Assembly: GCA_965263375.1 (NCBI GenBank)
Contig: OZ253669.1
Coordinates: forward strand, 2,294,001 to 2,358,000
Direction: 5' to 3'
Length of the DNA: 64,000 bases
Source of the DNA: JAJFFW01 sp965263375
GTDB lineage: Bacteria > Pseudomonadota > Alphaproteobacteria > Caulobacterales > Parvularculaceae
The translations under genes were made by a program, and so were the position numbers. Below, in pieces: positions 1-9,844 of the stretch; within the stretch, counting starts at the first letter, position 1; each line of letters begins with the position of its first letter. The notes beneath the pieces are model-generated. The model was given only the letters and a program-made list of their open reading frames with translations, was not told the DNA's origin and did no database searches.

Positions 1-2
1 AA

Positions 3-1217
3 GCGTCAAAGATCGTTTCAAATAAGAATACTGTGGCGCCGCAACCTATCCTTGTTGAACTGGAAACCCCAAGTGGTGTCAGTGCGCAGGCGCCCAAGCC
101 GCCCTCCCCCAAAGCCGCCTCTGGCTTTTCCGTTGGAGACACGAATTTCACCTTCAAGGGTTTTATAAAACTTGACGCTTCCATAACGGATTTTTCTGGG
201 GGGGACCTTCCTTCAAATAGTCTTGGGCGGGACTTTTATATTCCAGGCCTTATTCCCGTGGGCGGTCAAAGCAATGGCGCTGATTTTGATTTTAATCCGC
301 GCGAAACCCGGTTCATTTTTGCGATGGACTCAAGCCGCGGCGGGCATGATATCGGCGGCTTGATTGAACTCGATTTTCAAGTCACCAATGATGGCAATGA
401 ACGTGTATCTAACAGTTTTTCACCGCGCATGCGTCAAGCTTATATTACGTTTGACAATTGGTTGCTTGGCCAGACCTGGTCGACATTTCAAGATGTCAGC
501 GCCCTTCCCGACAATCTAGATTTTATTGGTCCAGCAGAAGGCGCCATTTTCGTCCGACAACCAATGATCCGATATAGCAACGGCCCCTGGCAAATTGCCC
601 TAGAACAACCAGAAACTGAAATAACAGGACCAGCAGGAGAACGATTATTGCCAGGCGATGACCTCGCGCCAGACGTGGTCGTAAGGTACAATCATAAGCG
701 CGATTGGGGGCGCCTTACCTTAGCGGCCGTTGGCCGGGCGCTTCACGCTGAGGATGAGATTGTTCCCGGCGCCGTCTCTGACACCGCCCTAGGGTTTGGC
801 GTCAGCGCGTCTGGAAAAATTAAGGTAGGCGAGAAAGATGACTTTCGATTTATGGCGACTTATGGCGATGGCGTTGGCAGATATATTGGCGTGAACATCG
901 TTAATGACGCCGCGATCGATGCAAGCGGTGAACTGGAAACCATACAAACCTATTCTGGGTTTGCCTCATATCGTCATTTCTGGTCACCCAAATGGCGTTC
1001 AAACATAACTGGCGGATATTTTAAGGCTGACAATCCAGTCTCACTCGTTGGCGACGGTGTTACGGACGAGGTATACTCAGGGCATATAAACTTAATTTAC
1101 TCACCCGTCGCAAAAATCGATGTCGGTATTGAATATATCTATGCGAACCGCTCGCTAGAAAGCGGCGCAGACGGCGACATGAATAAAGTCCAGTTTTCAA
1201 CGAAATATAGTTTTTAA
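3..1217 (+). CDS. DcaP-like outer-membrane porin, 5' end missing
   Basis: The reading frame is open from the first bases of the window to a TAA at 1215-1217, so the true start lies upstream; the GTG at 33 is only an internal codon. The visible part, about 400 residues, has no enzyme motif. After a Pro/Ala-rich linker it shows alternating polar/aromatic strands with many Gly and Asp turns, and it ends in YSF, a C-terminal Phe suited to beta-barrel assembly. Segments such as GFIKLDASITDF, ETRFIFAMDSS and LLGQTWSTFQD match the DcaP-like trimeric porin family, whose N-terminal coiled coil would lie in the missing part. Members let small anionic organic compounds cross the outer membrane. The substrate is not readable here. 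Family call is good; function is inferred. Confidence 0.8.
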   Translation, partial: ASKIVSNKNTVAPQPILVELETPSGVSAQAPKPPSPKAASGFSVGDTNFTFKGFIKLDASITDFSGGDLPSNSLGRDFYIPGLIPVGGQSNGADFDFNPRETRFIFAMDSSRGGHDIGGLIELDFQVTNDGNERVSNSFSPRMRQAYITFDNWLLGQTWSTFQDVSALPDNLDFIGPAEGAIFVRQPMIRYSNGPWQIALEQPETEITGPAGERLLPGDDLAPDVVVRYNHKRDWGRLTLAAVGRALHAEDEIVPGAVSDTALGFGVSASGKIKVGEKDDFRFMATYGDGVGRYIGVNIVNDAAIDASGELETIQTYSGFASYRHFWSPKWRSNITGGYFKADNPVSLVGDGVTDEVYSGHINLIYSPVAKIDVGIEYIYANRSLESGADGDMNKVQFSTKYSF

Positions 1218-1561
1218 CGAATAAAATAGCCGCGCTAGGGGATGCGTAAACTCTAGCTAGCGCCATTGATCGTAAATGAACGTTACAAAGCCCAGTTAAC
1301 GGAAGATCTTTCGGTTGCTGGGCGCCTCTCCTTTTGTTGCCAGTAAGGCAATTAGCCGACAGCCATAGGGATAAGACTGTAATTATCCTTTGGTGACGGG
1401 CGCCGTTTGAAACGTCGCAGCGACAAGATGTTTCGCCTCAGGCCCTATCGCCGCTTATCACAAAACCACATATGATAGTGTAATATGAGCGCCCCCGTTA
1501 TATCCCTCAACGTTTCCAGCGTTATGGGACGGGATATCGCCTTTCATGGAGATATATCAAC
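1218..1561. other. Gene-free stretch between porin and alternative oxidase
   Basis: No credible gene. Two hairpins follow the porin stop: 7-bp arms GCGCTAG/CTAGCGC at 1232-1238 and 1257-1263, and CCCAG/CTGGG arms at 1291-1295 and 1318-1322. Neither has a clear T-tract, so they are weak terminator candidates. The rest should hold the oxidase promoter, but no convincing -35/-10 pair or NO-regulator operator was found. Confidence 0.4.
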
Positions 1562-2200
1562 ATGACTGACTATCAAGTGCATCACAAAGCCAAAGGCCCG
1601 CGGGAAAATTTCGCTTTTGCGTTCGTTAAATTTCTTCGCTTCTTTGCAGACTTGTTCTTTCGCCAGCGTTATGGCCATCGCGCCGTTGTTTTGGAAACAG
1701 TCGCCGCCGTACCAGGTATGGTTGGCGGTTTACTGCAACACCTAAAATCGCTCCGCCATATTCGTGATGACCAGGGATGGATAAAAGAGCTTTTAGAAGA
1801 GGCCGAAAACGAACGCATGCACCTTATGACGTTTGTTGAAATTTCAAAGCCGACACTGTTTGAGCGTGTCTTAATCATGAGCGCCCAGGCGATCTTTTAT
1901 AATCTCTATTTCTTCCTATATCTGTTTTCACCAATCACGGCCCATCGGGTTGTCGGTTATTTTGAGGAAGAAGCAGTCACGAGTTACACGCACTATCTAG
2001 AAGAGATTGATGCAGGCCGTTTGGAGGATGTACCTGCGCCAGCTATCGCGATTTCTTACTGGAATTTACAACCAGACGCCCGCTTGCGCGATGTAGTTTT
2101 AGCCGTAAGAGATGATGAGGCTGGCCATCGCGACAGAAATCATCAGTTAGCTGACGCCCTAATTAACCATGAGGTGATTAACTTAAACAAGGCGAGCTAA
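1562..2200 (+). CDS. aox: Alternative oxidase (ubiquinol oxidase, AOX)
   Basis: The 212-residue protein belongs to the di-iron alternative oxidases, which pass electrons from ubiquinol to O2 at the inner face of the membrane without pumping protons. The four-helix di-iron ligands are visible: E45 in LETVAAVPG, E84 and H87 in NERMHLM, the Glu run at 135-137 in YFEEEAVTSYTHY, and E186 and H189 in DDEAGHRDRNH. The hydrophobic stretch at 105-125 fits the membrane-associated hairpin. Length matches short bacterial members, which lack the mitochondrial N-terminal extension. The ATG at 1562 is preceded by GGAG. The gene stands alone; bacterial aox is often induced by nitric oxide or respiratory stress, but no regulator site was seen. 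Confidence 0.95.
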   Translation: MTDYQVHHKAKGPRENFAFAFVKFLRFFADLFFRQRYGHRAVVLETVAAVPGMVGGLLQHLKSLRHIRDDQGWIKELLEEAENERMHLMTFVEISKPTLFERVLIMSAQAIFYNLYFFLYLFSPITAHRVVGYFEEEAVTSYTHYLEEIDAGRLEDVPAPAIAISYWNLQPDARLRDVVLAVRDDEAGHRDRNHQLADALINHEVINLNKAS

Positions 2201-2215
2201 GCCACATAAAGGCCA

Positions 2216-2254
2216 ATTATTCACGCCCTTTAGTCCTAACGCGGCGTGAATAAT
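2216..2254. terminator. Perfect 12-bp stem-loop between convergent aox and PEPC genes
   Basis: ATTATTCACGCC (2216-2227) pairs perfectly with GGCGTGAATAAT (2243-2254) around a 15-nt loop. It lies 15 bp after the aox stop and about 50 bp from the end of the convergent gene, where a shared terminator would be expected. It lacks a long T-tract, so an operator or RNA-stability hairpin is also possible. Confidence 0.5.
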
Positions 2255-2303
2255 ACGGCGACAGGTTTTCCCAACCAGATGAAACGCACCAGGCGTTCAA
2301 GCA

Positions 2304-5147
2304 TCAACCGTATGCTTTATAATAGTGCGAAATACCAACACCTATTTCACGGATCTTTTGGTGTATATCCCTTAAAGGAACAACAACGTTAGTTTGCACC
2401 TCAGGGTAACCATGGGTCACCTCATCAACATCATCGCTGGCCTCGTCAATCCTGCTTAATATATCTGTGCGAATATCTTTTGCTGGAAAGACCTTAGACA
2501 GAAGATCTGCTAATTCATCGAACCGCAAATCAAACGCCATCTTAAATAAATCACGACGCGACATATCATGCCGGCGTGAAAAAGACGGTGTCATCGCCGT
2601 TAGGATCAGCCCCTTCATAATATAAGCTTGCCGGATTGCGTGAAGTGCATGAAGCGCACGTCTTTGCGTGCGACGGGTTTCGCGAAATTCTTCGCCGTAA
2701 AGCTCCAGGAAAACACGGTCTAACTGCATTAAGTCCGCAGCAAACTGATCAGCGGAACGATAAATAGCGTCAGCAACATCACCGCCAGAAAGATATGCAG
2801 CAATTTCCGCACACGCCGAAGACATTGCGGCATCCTCCTCATGGGCCGCCTTACTAATCCAAAAAGTAGAACTAAAACATGGCCCATACGCACGCAAAGC
2901 AGGAACGCTAGCAAGCTGACGCGCATTCTGCACAACGCCCATAATTTGACGCCCCCGCGATGAATTCTTCACATGAGAAACAAGGCGTTCAGCCTCTAAC
3001 GCGGCGGCGGCGCCGACACCGCCAAACACATTCGCCGGCGCAGCAAGCTGCTGCAGGATAGCATTGTGAGGGATTGCACGAAGGGACCGCGGCCCAGTAA
3101 TGGCAGCGCCGCTTTGACGACGAACTTTACGGGACCCGGTTGTAAACAGCATATTCGGCCCAAAGGCGCCAATCATGACCTGATAATCAGGATCATCAAA
3201 CAGTGTCTCTTGCCAATCTTTTACGGCGCGATAAAAGTCCCAAGAATAGTTAATGTCTTTATAGAATTGATCGTTTTGATCTGCCTGCGGTTCTTCAAAG
3301 CTCCATTTCATCAAGGATCGTACCGTGGCAGACGCTAGCTTTGGCGTCGCAAAATGCAAATAGCCATCCCCACCCTGAAAACTACACTCAGCAATCGTCG
3401 GTAAATTTTCATGGGCATATCTAGCGCGCGTCCAAGGTGTCAATAGATAGTCAAACCGTTCACTAAGCGTACCCGGAAAACCACCCCGCCCCATCGATTC
3501 CCCGTGGGTATTGAAGATGACAACATCAATGTCATGAATGCCCTTGGCGGCAAGCGCGCGCGCCAATAAAATCTGCAATCGTTCTATTGCGATATTCGCT
3601 GCGATCTGCCCCATGAAACGGCCAGAATCAGAAAACCCAAGTTGAATGCAAATTCGGCCCCGTTCTTTTATATACTCAACAAATTCGTCCTCATCCAAAA
3701 GACGTTCTAAAAAGCGTCCGCCTCGTTCAATCGCTTCGGGCGTTTCAAACAAGGGCGAAATATCCAAGCGATGACTTATCCCATATCGACGCGCTAAGAA
3801 AATCGCTCCCATAATTGTCGCTGGCGCTTCACACTCAGCAATCAAAAAACGTATCGGCGCATCAGCATCGATATGTTTTAAAATTTGTGCACAAAGCATT
3901 AATTGGCGATGCGCCGTCATTTGCTCCAAAAATACTGAGGCAATGTTCACACGCCGCGGAGCGGCGTTGCGCGCTTTTTGCGCCGCAATCGATAAAGTCG
4001 TTCGATTATCAAAGTCGCGGGTTTCATCAAAATCAAATTCCGCGCGCAAGGCCGAACGCACCTGGGCCGCGTTAATCCGTAAGTGAATATGGGAGGCGCC
4101 AAGCCCATAAAGCGTCATTTCTGATTTCAAAACGGACAATGCCATTTTAGAACTTGGCCCATCAGCTTCTTCCAACAGAGTATCAAGCTCACCCAGAACT
4201 TTGTCTAAGCTGGTTAATTTCGCCGAATTTTCACCAGTTAATTGATTGGCCGCTATAGCGACCGCGTCAATTTCATCACCTGCTTGGGCAAATAATTCAG
4301 CTTGTTTTCTCGTGAGGTCGGCCGCCCTTTTTAACTGCACAACAATGTCATCTTTTTTCGCGTCCAACTGGCCAAGGGGGATCGCCTTTAATTGATCGCT
4401 ATAAATTTGTAGCTGATGCGCCTTTTCCTCAAGACGCAAACGAAGAGATTGACTCCAATGAATATCAGTACGCCCATCAAGATCATAACCAACCCAAGTT
4501 GCGAGACTTAACGGCCTGGGCGTTAAAGACGTCCACTGATCAGGATATTCTTTACTCGCCCAATTTAGTATTTCTTTAGTAACATCACGCACAGCCTCTT
4601 TTGCTCGCGCCAGCGCTTGCTGCGAAGCTAGATGCTCATCGGCGAGAGAAATTTCAAGATCAGGCTTGTGGTCAAGCTTAGACACCCGCAGTTTCGCGGC
4701 GTTACGGCCCTCATCGCTATCGGCCGAAATATAATCGGCCAGCGCGTTAAGCAACGCTGATGACATAGCAAAGGTGGGATGAGCTGTAAAAACTATACCG
4801 GCCCGGGTCCGCTCCAATAAGGAACGAACTTCATCAAAAGGCTTTCCTTTTAAGGCGCTAAGAAAGTCAGCAATCATTGATGTACCGACATCATCCCCAA
4901 AGTGACTATCCGCGAAGGCATCCGCCCGCTCAATCACAGCTTGGTCAGAAAAACCTTTTATCAAAGATGCAAATACAGAATTTGTAATATCTCCATTACT
5001 ATGGGCCGCAAAAAGCTCATAAGCGAGCCGCCTGACTGAATTTGTCAATGGGTCGCGGGCCGCCGCTTCTTCGTGATGGGATAGGCGCGCCATGCACCAA
5101 TTTATCCACTCGCTTTGACTAGCACTGTTTGAAGGTAATTCGCTCAT
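2304..5147 (-). CDS. ppc: Phosphoenolpyruvate carboxylase homologue with altered active-site loop
   Basis: 947 residues, a usual PEPC length; ATG with an AGGAT ribosome site. PEPC fixes bicarbonate onto PEP to make oxaloacetate. Conserved family marks are H123 in FTAHPT, the metal pair E468 (SPLFET) and D507 (GFSDSG), GSR at 671-673 and LRAIP at 689-693. The mobile catalytic loop, normally HGRGGxxGRGG, reads HGESMGRGG at 548-556. Its first Arg (R581 in E. coli numbering) is replaced by Glu and two residues are missing, while the second Arg (R554) is kept. GYSDSxKD has become GFSDSGRFM, and the Trp of LRAIPW is His. It is clearly a PEPC-fold protein, but activity as a standard anaplerotic PEPC is uncertain; a divergent clade or a changed substrate is possible. 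It is monocistronic and convergent with aox. Confidence 0.8.
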   Translation of the reverse strand: MSELPSNSASQSEWINWCMARLSHHEEAAARDPLTNSVRRLAYELFAAHSNGDITNSVFASLIKGFSDQAVIERADAFADSHFGDDVGTSMIADFLSALKGKPFDEVRSLLERTRAGIVFTAHPTFAMSSALLNALADYISADSDEGRNAAKLRVSKLDHKPDLEISLADEHLASQQALARAKEAVRDVTKEILNWASKEYPDQWTSLTPRPLSLATWVGYDLDGRTDIHWSQSLRLRLEEKAHQLQIYSDQLKAIPLGQLDAKKDDIVVQLKRAADLTRKQAELFAQAGDEIDAVAIAANQLTGENSAKLTSLDKVLGELDTLLEEADGPSSKMALSVLKSEMTLYGLGASHIHLRINAAQVRSALRAEFDFDETRDFDNRTTLSIAAQKARNAAPRRVNIASVFLEQMTAHRQLMLCAQILKHIDADAPIRFLIAECEAPATIMGAIFLARRYGISHRLDISPLFETPEAIERGGRFLERLLDEDEFVEYIKERGRICIQLGFSDSGRFMGQIAANIAIERLQILLARALAAKGIHDIDVVIFNTHGESMGRGGFPGTLSERFDYLLTPWTRARYAHENLPTIAECSFQGGDGYLHFATPKLASATVRSLMKWSFEEPQADQNDQFYKDINYSWDFYRAVKDWQETLFDDPDYQVMIGAFGPNMLFTTGSRKVRRQSGAAITGPRSLRAIPHNAILQQLAAPANVFGGVGAAAALEAERLVSHVKNSSRGRQIMGVVQNARQLASVPALRAYGPCFSSTFWISKAAHEEDAAMSSACAEIAAYLSGGDVADAIYRSADQFAADLMQLDRVFLELYGEEFRETRRTQRRALHALHAIRQAYIMKGLILTAMTPSFSRRHDMSRRDLFKMAFDLRFDELADLLSKVFPAKDIRTDILSRIDEASDDVDEVTHGYPEVQTNVVVPLRDIHQKIREIGVGISHYYKAYG

Positions 5148-5391
5148 CTATATCCTACAAAATAAACTTATGTTTCCTAAGGAAACTGTTCATACTTCAG
5201 TCCCCATCCTGAAATGCATATTTATCCATCTACTGCTTGCGATTATCAATCTATCGGCGGCTTTGATACCGTCATCCTAACGCACTTATCTAGTGCAAGA
5301 AAATCTAAGTTGGGGTCAAGCCTAATCGGATCCACGCATAAAGCCGGATAAGCCAAGTCACGCAAAATTTTTTGAAAAATGATAGATTTTT

Positions 5392-6348
5392 TTACGCGCG
5401 CAAAACCGCGGCCGCCCCATATAGAGCCGTATCGTCGGTCAGTATCATCTTGATGGGCACGTCTGCAATATAAGATGTCATCCGACCCTTATCCAGAAAG
5501 CTGTCCACGAAGGCGCTTTGAAGAAAAAACTTTTGAATTTTTGGTAAAATCCCGCCGCCCAAAACCACGCCGCCACGCGCGCCAGTTCCAAAAACGCCGT
5601 CCCCCGCCACACGGCCAAGCAGTGTGCAGAACATATCCACAGTTTTAACCGCAATCGGATCAGAATGATTAATCGCCGCTTGTGATATTTCCTGCGCTTC
5701 GATTGGCGAATAAGCCTCCCCAGCAATCTGGCTAAGCGCACGGTATAGATTGACTAAGCCTTGTCCTGACAACAAAAGCTCAACCGTGACGCGCTTAAAT
5801 TCCTGCGTTAGCACACGCTTAATCTCATCCTCTTCTTCTGTGCACGGCGCAAAAGCGACATGTCCGCCTTCGGTCGAGATAACATTCGTTCCATTTGGCG
5901 TTGGCGCAATCAAGGCTTGACCAAAGCCAGTACCAGGACCGATCACCAACCTTGGAGCATTTTGATCACTGACGCCTTCTTTGACGGTGGTGAAGGCGCT
6001 TTGCGGCAAATGATCAACGCCCTTCGCAAGCGCGTAAAAGTCATTTACCGCCTCTAAATGATCAAGCTCTAAAACGCGCTTTAATTCTGGCGATGAAAAC
6101 CCCCAATCAGAGTTTGTAAAAGACACTGAACCATCAGTGACAGGGCCAGCAACAGCAAAACAAGCCTGATTGACCTTGACATCAGCAGCGCTTAAATATG
6201 CGCGCGCCGCATCCTCAACCGTCTCATATTCAGCGGCTTGCAACCGTCTCGTCTCAATCAGACGGAAAGCGCCCCCCACCCGTTCAGCAATGGAGAATCT
6301 CGCATTCGTGCCGCCAATATCGGCAACAAACATTAACTCAGTCGTCAT
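5392..6348 (-). CDS. glk: Glucokinase
   Basis: 318 residues, typical of the bacterial Glk family, which phosphorylates glucose with ATP in the cytoplasm as entry to glycolysis or the Entner-Doudoroff route. The N-terminal phosphate-binding motif ADIGGTNARF sits at residues 9-18. A GPGTGFGQALI motif follows mid-protein and the adenosine motif GGVVLGGGILPKI lies near the C-terminus. These match hexokinase-type GlcK rather than ROK kinases, as the CXCGxxGCxE zinc motif is absent. The ATG at 6348 has an AAAGGG ribosome site. No sugar transporter or Entner-Doudoroff gene lies beside it. The 245-bp gap to the PEPC start holds no gene. Confidence 0.93.
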   Translation of the reverse strand: MTTELMFVADIGGTNARFSIAERVGGAFRLIETRRLQAAEYETVEDAARAYLSAADVKVNQACFAVAGPVTDGSVSFTNSDWGFSSPELKRVLELDHLEAVNDFYALAKGVDHLPQSAFTTVKEGVSDQNAPRLVIGPGTGFGQALIAPTPNGTNVISTEGGHVAFAPCTEEEDEIKRVLTQEFKRVTVELLLSGQGLVNLYRALSQIAGEAYSPIEAQEISQAAINHSDPIAVKTVDMFCTLLGRVAGDGVFGTGARGGVVLGGGILPKIQKFFLQSAFVDSFLDKGRMTSYIADVPIKMILTDDTALYGAAAVLRA

Positions 6349-6477
6349 ACATTACCCTTTGGGCGCCGCAAAGGCGTGCTGCAGCAATGGTGGATGCTGG
6401 CCATGCTGTTGGCGACAAGCGGAAATAGAGAATCTAGAGCTCGAACGGACCACAACCGGCTCTAGTATTCAAGCAGC

Positions 6478-7299
6478 CTATTGATCATAGCCCGGATTTT
6501 CTCTATTAATTTTTCTTAGCAAGCCCGGCCAAGCAAGATTATCGCCAATGCCAGCGATAAAAGCTGGCGCCCCCTGCTGAAGCACCTTCGCCGCCATTTC
6601 AGGGCCTTCTTCGCAAGGCGGTTTTTGATCTGCTTGCGCTAATATTTGCGCTTTGCATGCTTGCTCTAGAAAATACATTCTTAGAAAAGCCGTGGCGCAA
6701 TTAGCGCCAACTGTTAATGTGCCGTGATTTCGCAGCATCAAAAAACCGTGCTGGCCCATATCTTTTACAATACGTTCGCGCTCATCCAGATCGGTCGCGA
6801 TCCCCTCATAGTCATGGTAAGCAAGATCATCGTGAACGATCATCGAAAATTGAGTAAGCCGCTTTAGCCCATCTTGTTGAGCCGATACAGCAACGCCATA
6901 GTGACTGTGTAGATGCAACACTGCATGCGCGTCTTCCCGCGCCATATGAAGGGCGCTGTGAATCGTAAAACCGGCTGGATTAGAAAAGTAAGGACTATCT
7001 TCAACAACCTTGCCTTCAATATCCACTTTAAGAAGAGAAGTCGCCGTCATCTCCTCAAAAAATATCCCATAGGGATTAATTAAAAACCTTTGTTTTCCGT
7101 TTTCATCCGGCAAGCGTACAGAAATATGGGTAAAAACCATATCTTCCCAACCATACAGCGCAACAAGACGATAAGTCGCCGCTAATTCACATCGTAATCG
7201 CCATTCCTCATCGCTGACTTTGCCTTTAAGGCTTGGGAGCGTTAAAGGATCAGGAACCTGAAAACCAGGTGTTTGATCGAGTGCTTGATCGGCTGACAT
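6478..7299 (-). CDS. Class II aldolase/adducin family protein
   Basis: 273 residues from an ATG at 7299 chosen because a perfect AGGAGG (7304-7309) sits just upstream; the longer frame starting at 7380 has no such site. Zinc ligands of class II aldolases are visible: H131 and H133 in HLHSH and H192 in LRNHGTL. The fold serves fuculose- and ribulose-phosphate aldolases and epimerases and many adducin-like proteins of unknown substrate. The sequence between residues 50 and 200 (FTHISVRLP, INPYGIFFEEMTA, MIVHDDLAYHDYEG) is of the adducin-like bacterial type. The substrate cannot be assigned. It is downstream of egtB on the same strand, with a gap of about 140 bp. Confidence 0.85.
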   Translation of the reverse strand: MSADQALDQTPGFQVPDPLTLPSLKGKVSDEEWRLRCELAATYRLVALYGWEDMVFTHISVRLPDENGKQRFLINPYGIFFEEMTATSLLKVDIEGKVVEDSPYFSNPAGFTIHSALHMAREDAHAVLHLHSHYGVAVSAQQDGLKRLTQFSMIVHDDLAYHDYEGIATDLDERERIVKDMGQHGFLMLRNHGTLTVGANCATAFLRMYFLEQACKAQILAQADQKPPCEEGPEMAAKVLQQGAPAFIAGIGDNLAWPGLLRKINRENPGYDQ

Positions 7300-7437
7300 A
7301 CTTCCTCCTATTGCATTTTTTAATGACGCCATTCTCTCAAAACGCCTGAACAGATATAGTAAGAACAGTAGTTTACCCACTTAAGCAGGTAAGGTCGCCC
7401 CTTTAAAGCAGTTGGCTAAACAAGCCCCGCACAGCAA

Positions 7438-8745
7438 TTAAAGGTCACGTGCGAGGCGCAGGCCAGAAAATTGCCACCGGGCATTCGGCGGGAAAAAATT
7501 GCGATAGGTGGCGCGGATATGCCCTTGCGGCGTAGCACATGAACCGCCGCGCAACGTCATCTGAGAAGACATAAATTTGCCGTTATATTCTCCAATGGCG
7601 CCAGAAGGAGCACGAAACCCAGGATAAGCAACATAAGGGCTAGCCGTCCATTCCCAAAGGTCGCCAAACATCTGCGATAGGGATTGCTCGCCTTGATTTT
7701 TTCGCGGCTCAGCCCTTTTCGGCGTTTGAAAATCTGCGCCGCACAAAAAATGCCCATCTGTTGAGACTGAAGCGCTTGCATGCTCCCACTCAAATTCAGT
7801 AGGAAGACGATACCCGGTCCATTCAGCATACGCCGCCGCTTCATAGAAACTCAAATGGCTCACAGGCGCTTGCATATCTAACTTCTCTTCCCCAAAAAGA
7901 GAGTAACTACACCAATCGCCGTCACGCCGCCGCCAATAGATTGGCGCGCGCCAGTCTTCTTCTTGGCGCAAGGCCCAACCATCCGCTAACCAGAATACAG
8001 AGCTATCGTAACCGCCATCTTCTATAAAATCTAAGTATTCACGGTTCGTCACAAGGCGGGTGGCAAGACGGTAAGGAGTAAGCGCCTGTTGGTGACGCGG
8101 CCCTTCATTGTCGAATGCAAAACCCTCAAATTTCTGGCCAAATTCAAAAATTCCGCCCTCAAAATCCACCCAGCCTAAATCTGTTGCTACATCAATGGGC
8201 GGCGCTTGAGAAATTTCAGTGGCTTGTCTGTGCAAAACCGACGGCGCCAAAGGGCTCAAAGAAAATGCATTGGTAATATCAGTGACAAGTAACTCTTGAT
8301 GCTGCTCTTCATGGGCGCACCCCAACGCGATTAAGGGCGCGATCTTAACCGCTGTTTCTTCACTCGCACTCTCAATAAGCTTCGCTATCGCATGGTCAAT
8401 ATGGCTGCGATAAGCAATTATATCTCGGGCGAGCGGTCTGGATAACACCCCACGCGCGCCCCGCGGGTGCATAACGCCAATTTGCTGATAATATGAGTTG
8501 AAAAGGAAGTTATAGTCTTTGTGAAATATCTCGTAGCTTTCAGCAAAGGGCTTTAAAATAAATTGCTCAAAAAACCAGCTAGTATGCGCTAAATTCCATT
8601 TGATTGGACTTGCGTCAACCATCGACTGAAGCATCCAGTCTTCACGATCAAATAAATTGGCAAGCGCAAGTGAATTTTCGCGCGTTTTGAGATATCGGGA
8701 GATATCAAGATCAAAACGCCTATTGGATGCGTCGTCTAAGGGCAT
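7438..8745 (-). CDS. egtB: Ergothioneine biosynthesis protein EgtB (sulfoxide synthase)
   Basis: About 435 residues from the ATG at 8745 (MPLDD); the longer frame to 8805 begins with TTG and lacks support, though neither start has a clear ribosome site. The protein joins an N-terminal DinB-like four-helix domain to a C-terminal formylglycine-generating-enzyme-like domain from about residue 195. The three iron-binding histidines of EgtB are H54 (NLAHTSWFFE) and H145/H149 (CAHEEQHQEL). EgtB makes the C-S bond between trimethylhistidine and a thiol donor in ergothioneine synthesis. EgtD (methyltransferase) is not next to it, so the partner would be elsewhere. A related histidyl-cysteine sulfoxide synthase (OvoA) is less likely because no methyltransferase domain is fused. 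Confidence 0.88.
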   Translation of the reverse strand: MPLDDASNRRFDLDISRYLKTRENSLALANLFDREDWMLQSMVDASPIKWNLAHTSWFFEQFILKPFAESYEIFHKDYNFLFNSYYQQIGVMHPRGARGVLSRPLARDIIAYRSHIDHAIAKLIESASEETAVKIAPLIALGCAHEEQHQELLVTDITNAFSLSPLAPSVLHRQATEISQAPPIDVATDLGWVDFEGGIFEFGQKFEGFAFDNEGPRHQQALTPYRLATRLVTNREYLDFIEDGGYDSSVFWLADGWALRQEEDWRAPIYWRRRDGDWCSYSLFGEEKLDMQAPVSHLSFYEAAAYAEWTGYRLPTEFEWEHASASVSTDGHFLCGADFQTPKRAEPRKNQGEQSLSQMFGDLWEWTASPYVAYPGFRAPSGAIGEYNGKFMSSQMTLRGGSCATPQGHIRATYRNFFPPNARWQFSGLRLARDL

Positions 8746-8888
8746 ATCGGAAAGCACGCGTTTGGCTAAAGGAATCGCAAAAAACAACTGACGAACGATG
8801 TACAATTATGTAGCAAAACCAGCACGCTTTGCGATAGGCAAAGAAAAATATTTTCGTTCTCTTTTGCGTGAACGCTGAAAGAAAAAAC

Positions 8889-9656
8889 ATGCCAAGCCTA
8901 AAGTTTACATTTTTAGCCAGCCAAAAGCCGCAAGCCATGCAAATGGCGGAACAACTCAGCGCTATTTATGGCAATGTCCCCCTCGGTCAGGCAGACGTCA
9001 TCGTCGCGGTTGGGGGAGACGGGTTTATGCTAGAAACGTTGCGAGCCACAATGGCCGCCAACAAACCCATTTATGGCGTCAATTGCGGAACCGTCGGCTT
9101 TCTCATGAATTCCAACTCGATTGACGGTTTGGATGAACGCATCGAAAAAGCTGAATCAGCGGTTATCTACCCTCTAAAGATGAAAGTGACGACCTTAGAT
9201 GGCGGCGTACACGAAGCGCATGGCATTAATGAAATATCGCTTTTCCGACAAACACGGCAAAGCGCGCGCATTAAAATTTGCATCAATGGCAAACAACGTA
9301 TGGAAACACTGATTTGCGACGGCGTGTTGGTGGCGACACCGGCCGGTTCCACCGCTTACAATTTATCAGCGCATGGTCCAATTCTTCCTATTGATGCGCA
9401 CCTATTAGCGCTAACGCCAATCAGCGCTTTTCGTCCGCGACGCTGGAAAGGCGCTTTATTGCCTCATGACGCTATTGTTGTGTTTGAAGCGATTGACCCG
9501 GTTTTGCGCCCCGTTTCAGCGGTGGCTGATAATCATGAAATAAGGGATGCAAAATCGGTGGAAATAAGAGAAGACCGAGAGATTTCGATGACAATACTCT
9601 TCGACCATGGTCAATCTCTTGAAGAAAGGATTCTTAGGGAGCAATTCGAATATTAA
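8889..9656 (+). CDS. nadK: NAD kinase
   Basis: 255 residues from the ATG at 8889 (MPSLKF); a GTG at 8868 is in frame but has no ribosome site. NadK phosphorylates NAD to NADP in the cytoplasm. The diphosphate-binding GGDGFML lies near residues 45-51 and the second family motif, TPAGSTAYNLSAHGP, in the middle of the protein. Length fits the short alphaproteobacterial NadK. It is transcribed divergently from egtB, with about 140 bp between start codons, a gap that should carry both promoters. No unusual feature. Confidence 0.95.
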   Translation: MPSLKFTFLASQKPQAMQMAEQLSAIYGNVPLGQADVIVAVGGDGFMLETLRATMAANKPIYGVNCGTVGFLMNSNSIDGLDERIEKAESAVIYPLKMKVTTLDGGVHEAHGINEISLFRQTRQSARIKICINGKQRMETLICDGVLVATPAGSTAYNLSAHGPILPIDAHLLALTPISAFRPRRWKGALLPHDAIVVFEAIDPVLRPVSAVADNHEIRDAKSVEIREDREISMTILFDHGQSLEERILREQFEY

Positions 9657-9844
9657 TACCTTTAAAGTGGCCAGTGAAACGATCCGCCACGGTTTACCTC
9701 AACATGTGAATCGCCGCAGTTTTAAGCGTTATTTGCCCAAGAACAGGTGTGGGCTGTTTAGGATTCGTGGATGGGTTGCGCTGTATCATGTCGTTTTAGA
9801 TCTGATATGGCGTTTGAGATGTGCCGCAAGACAAAGGGACGGCG

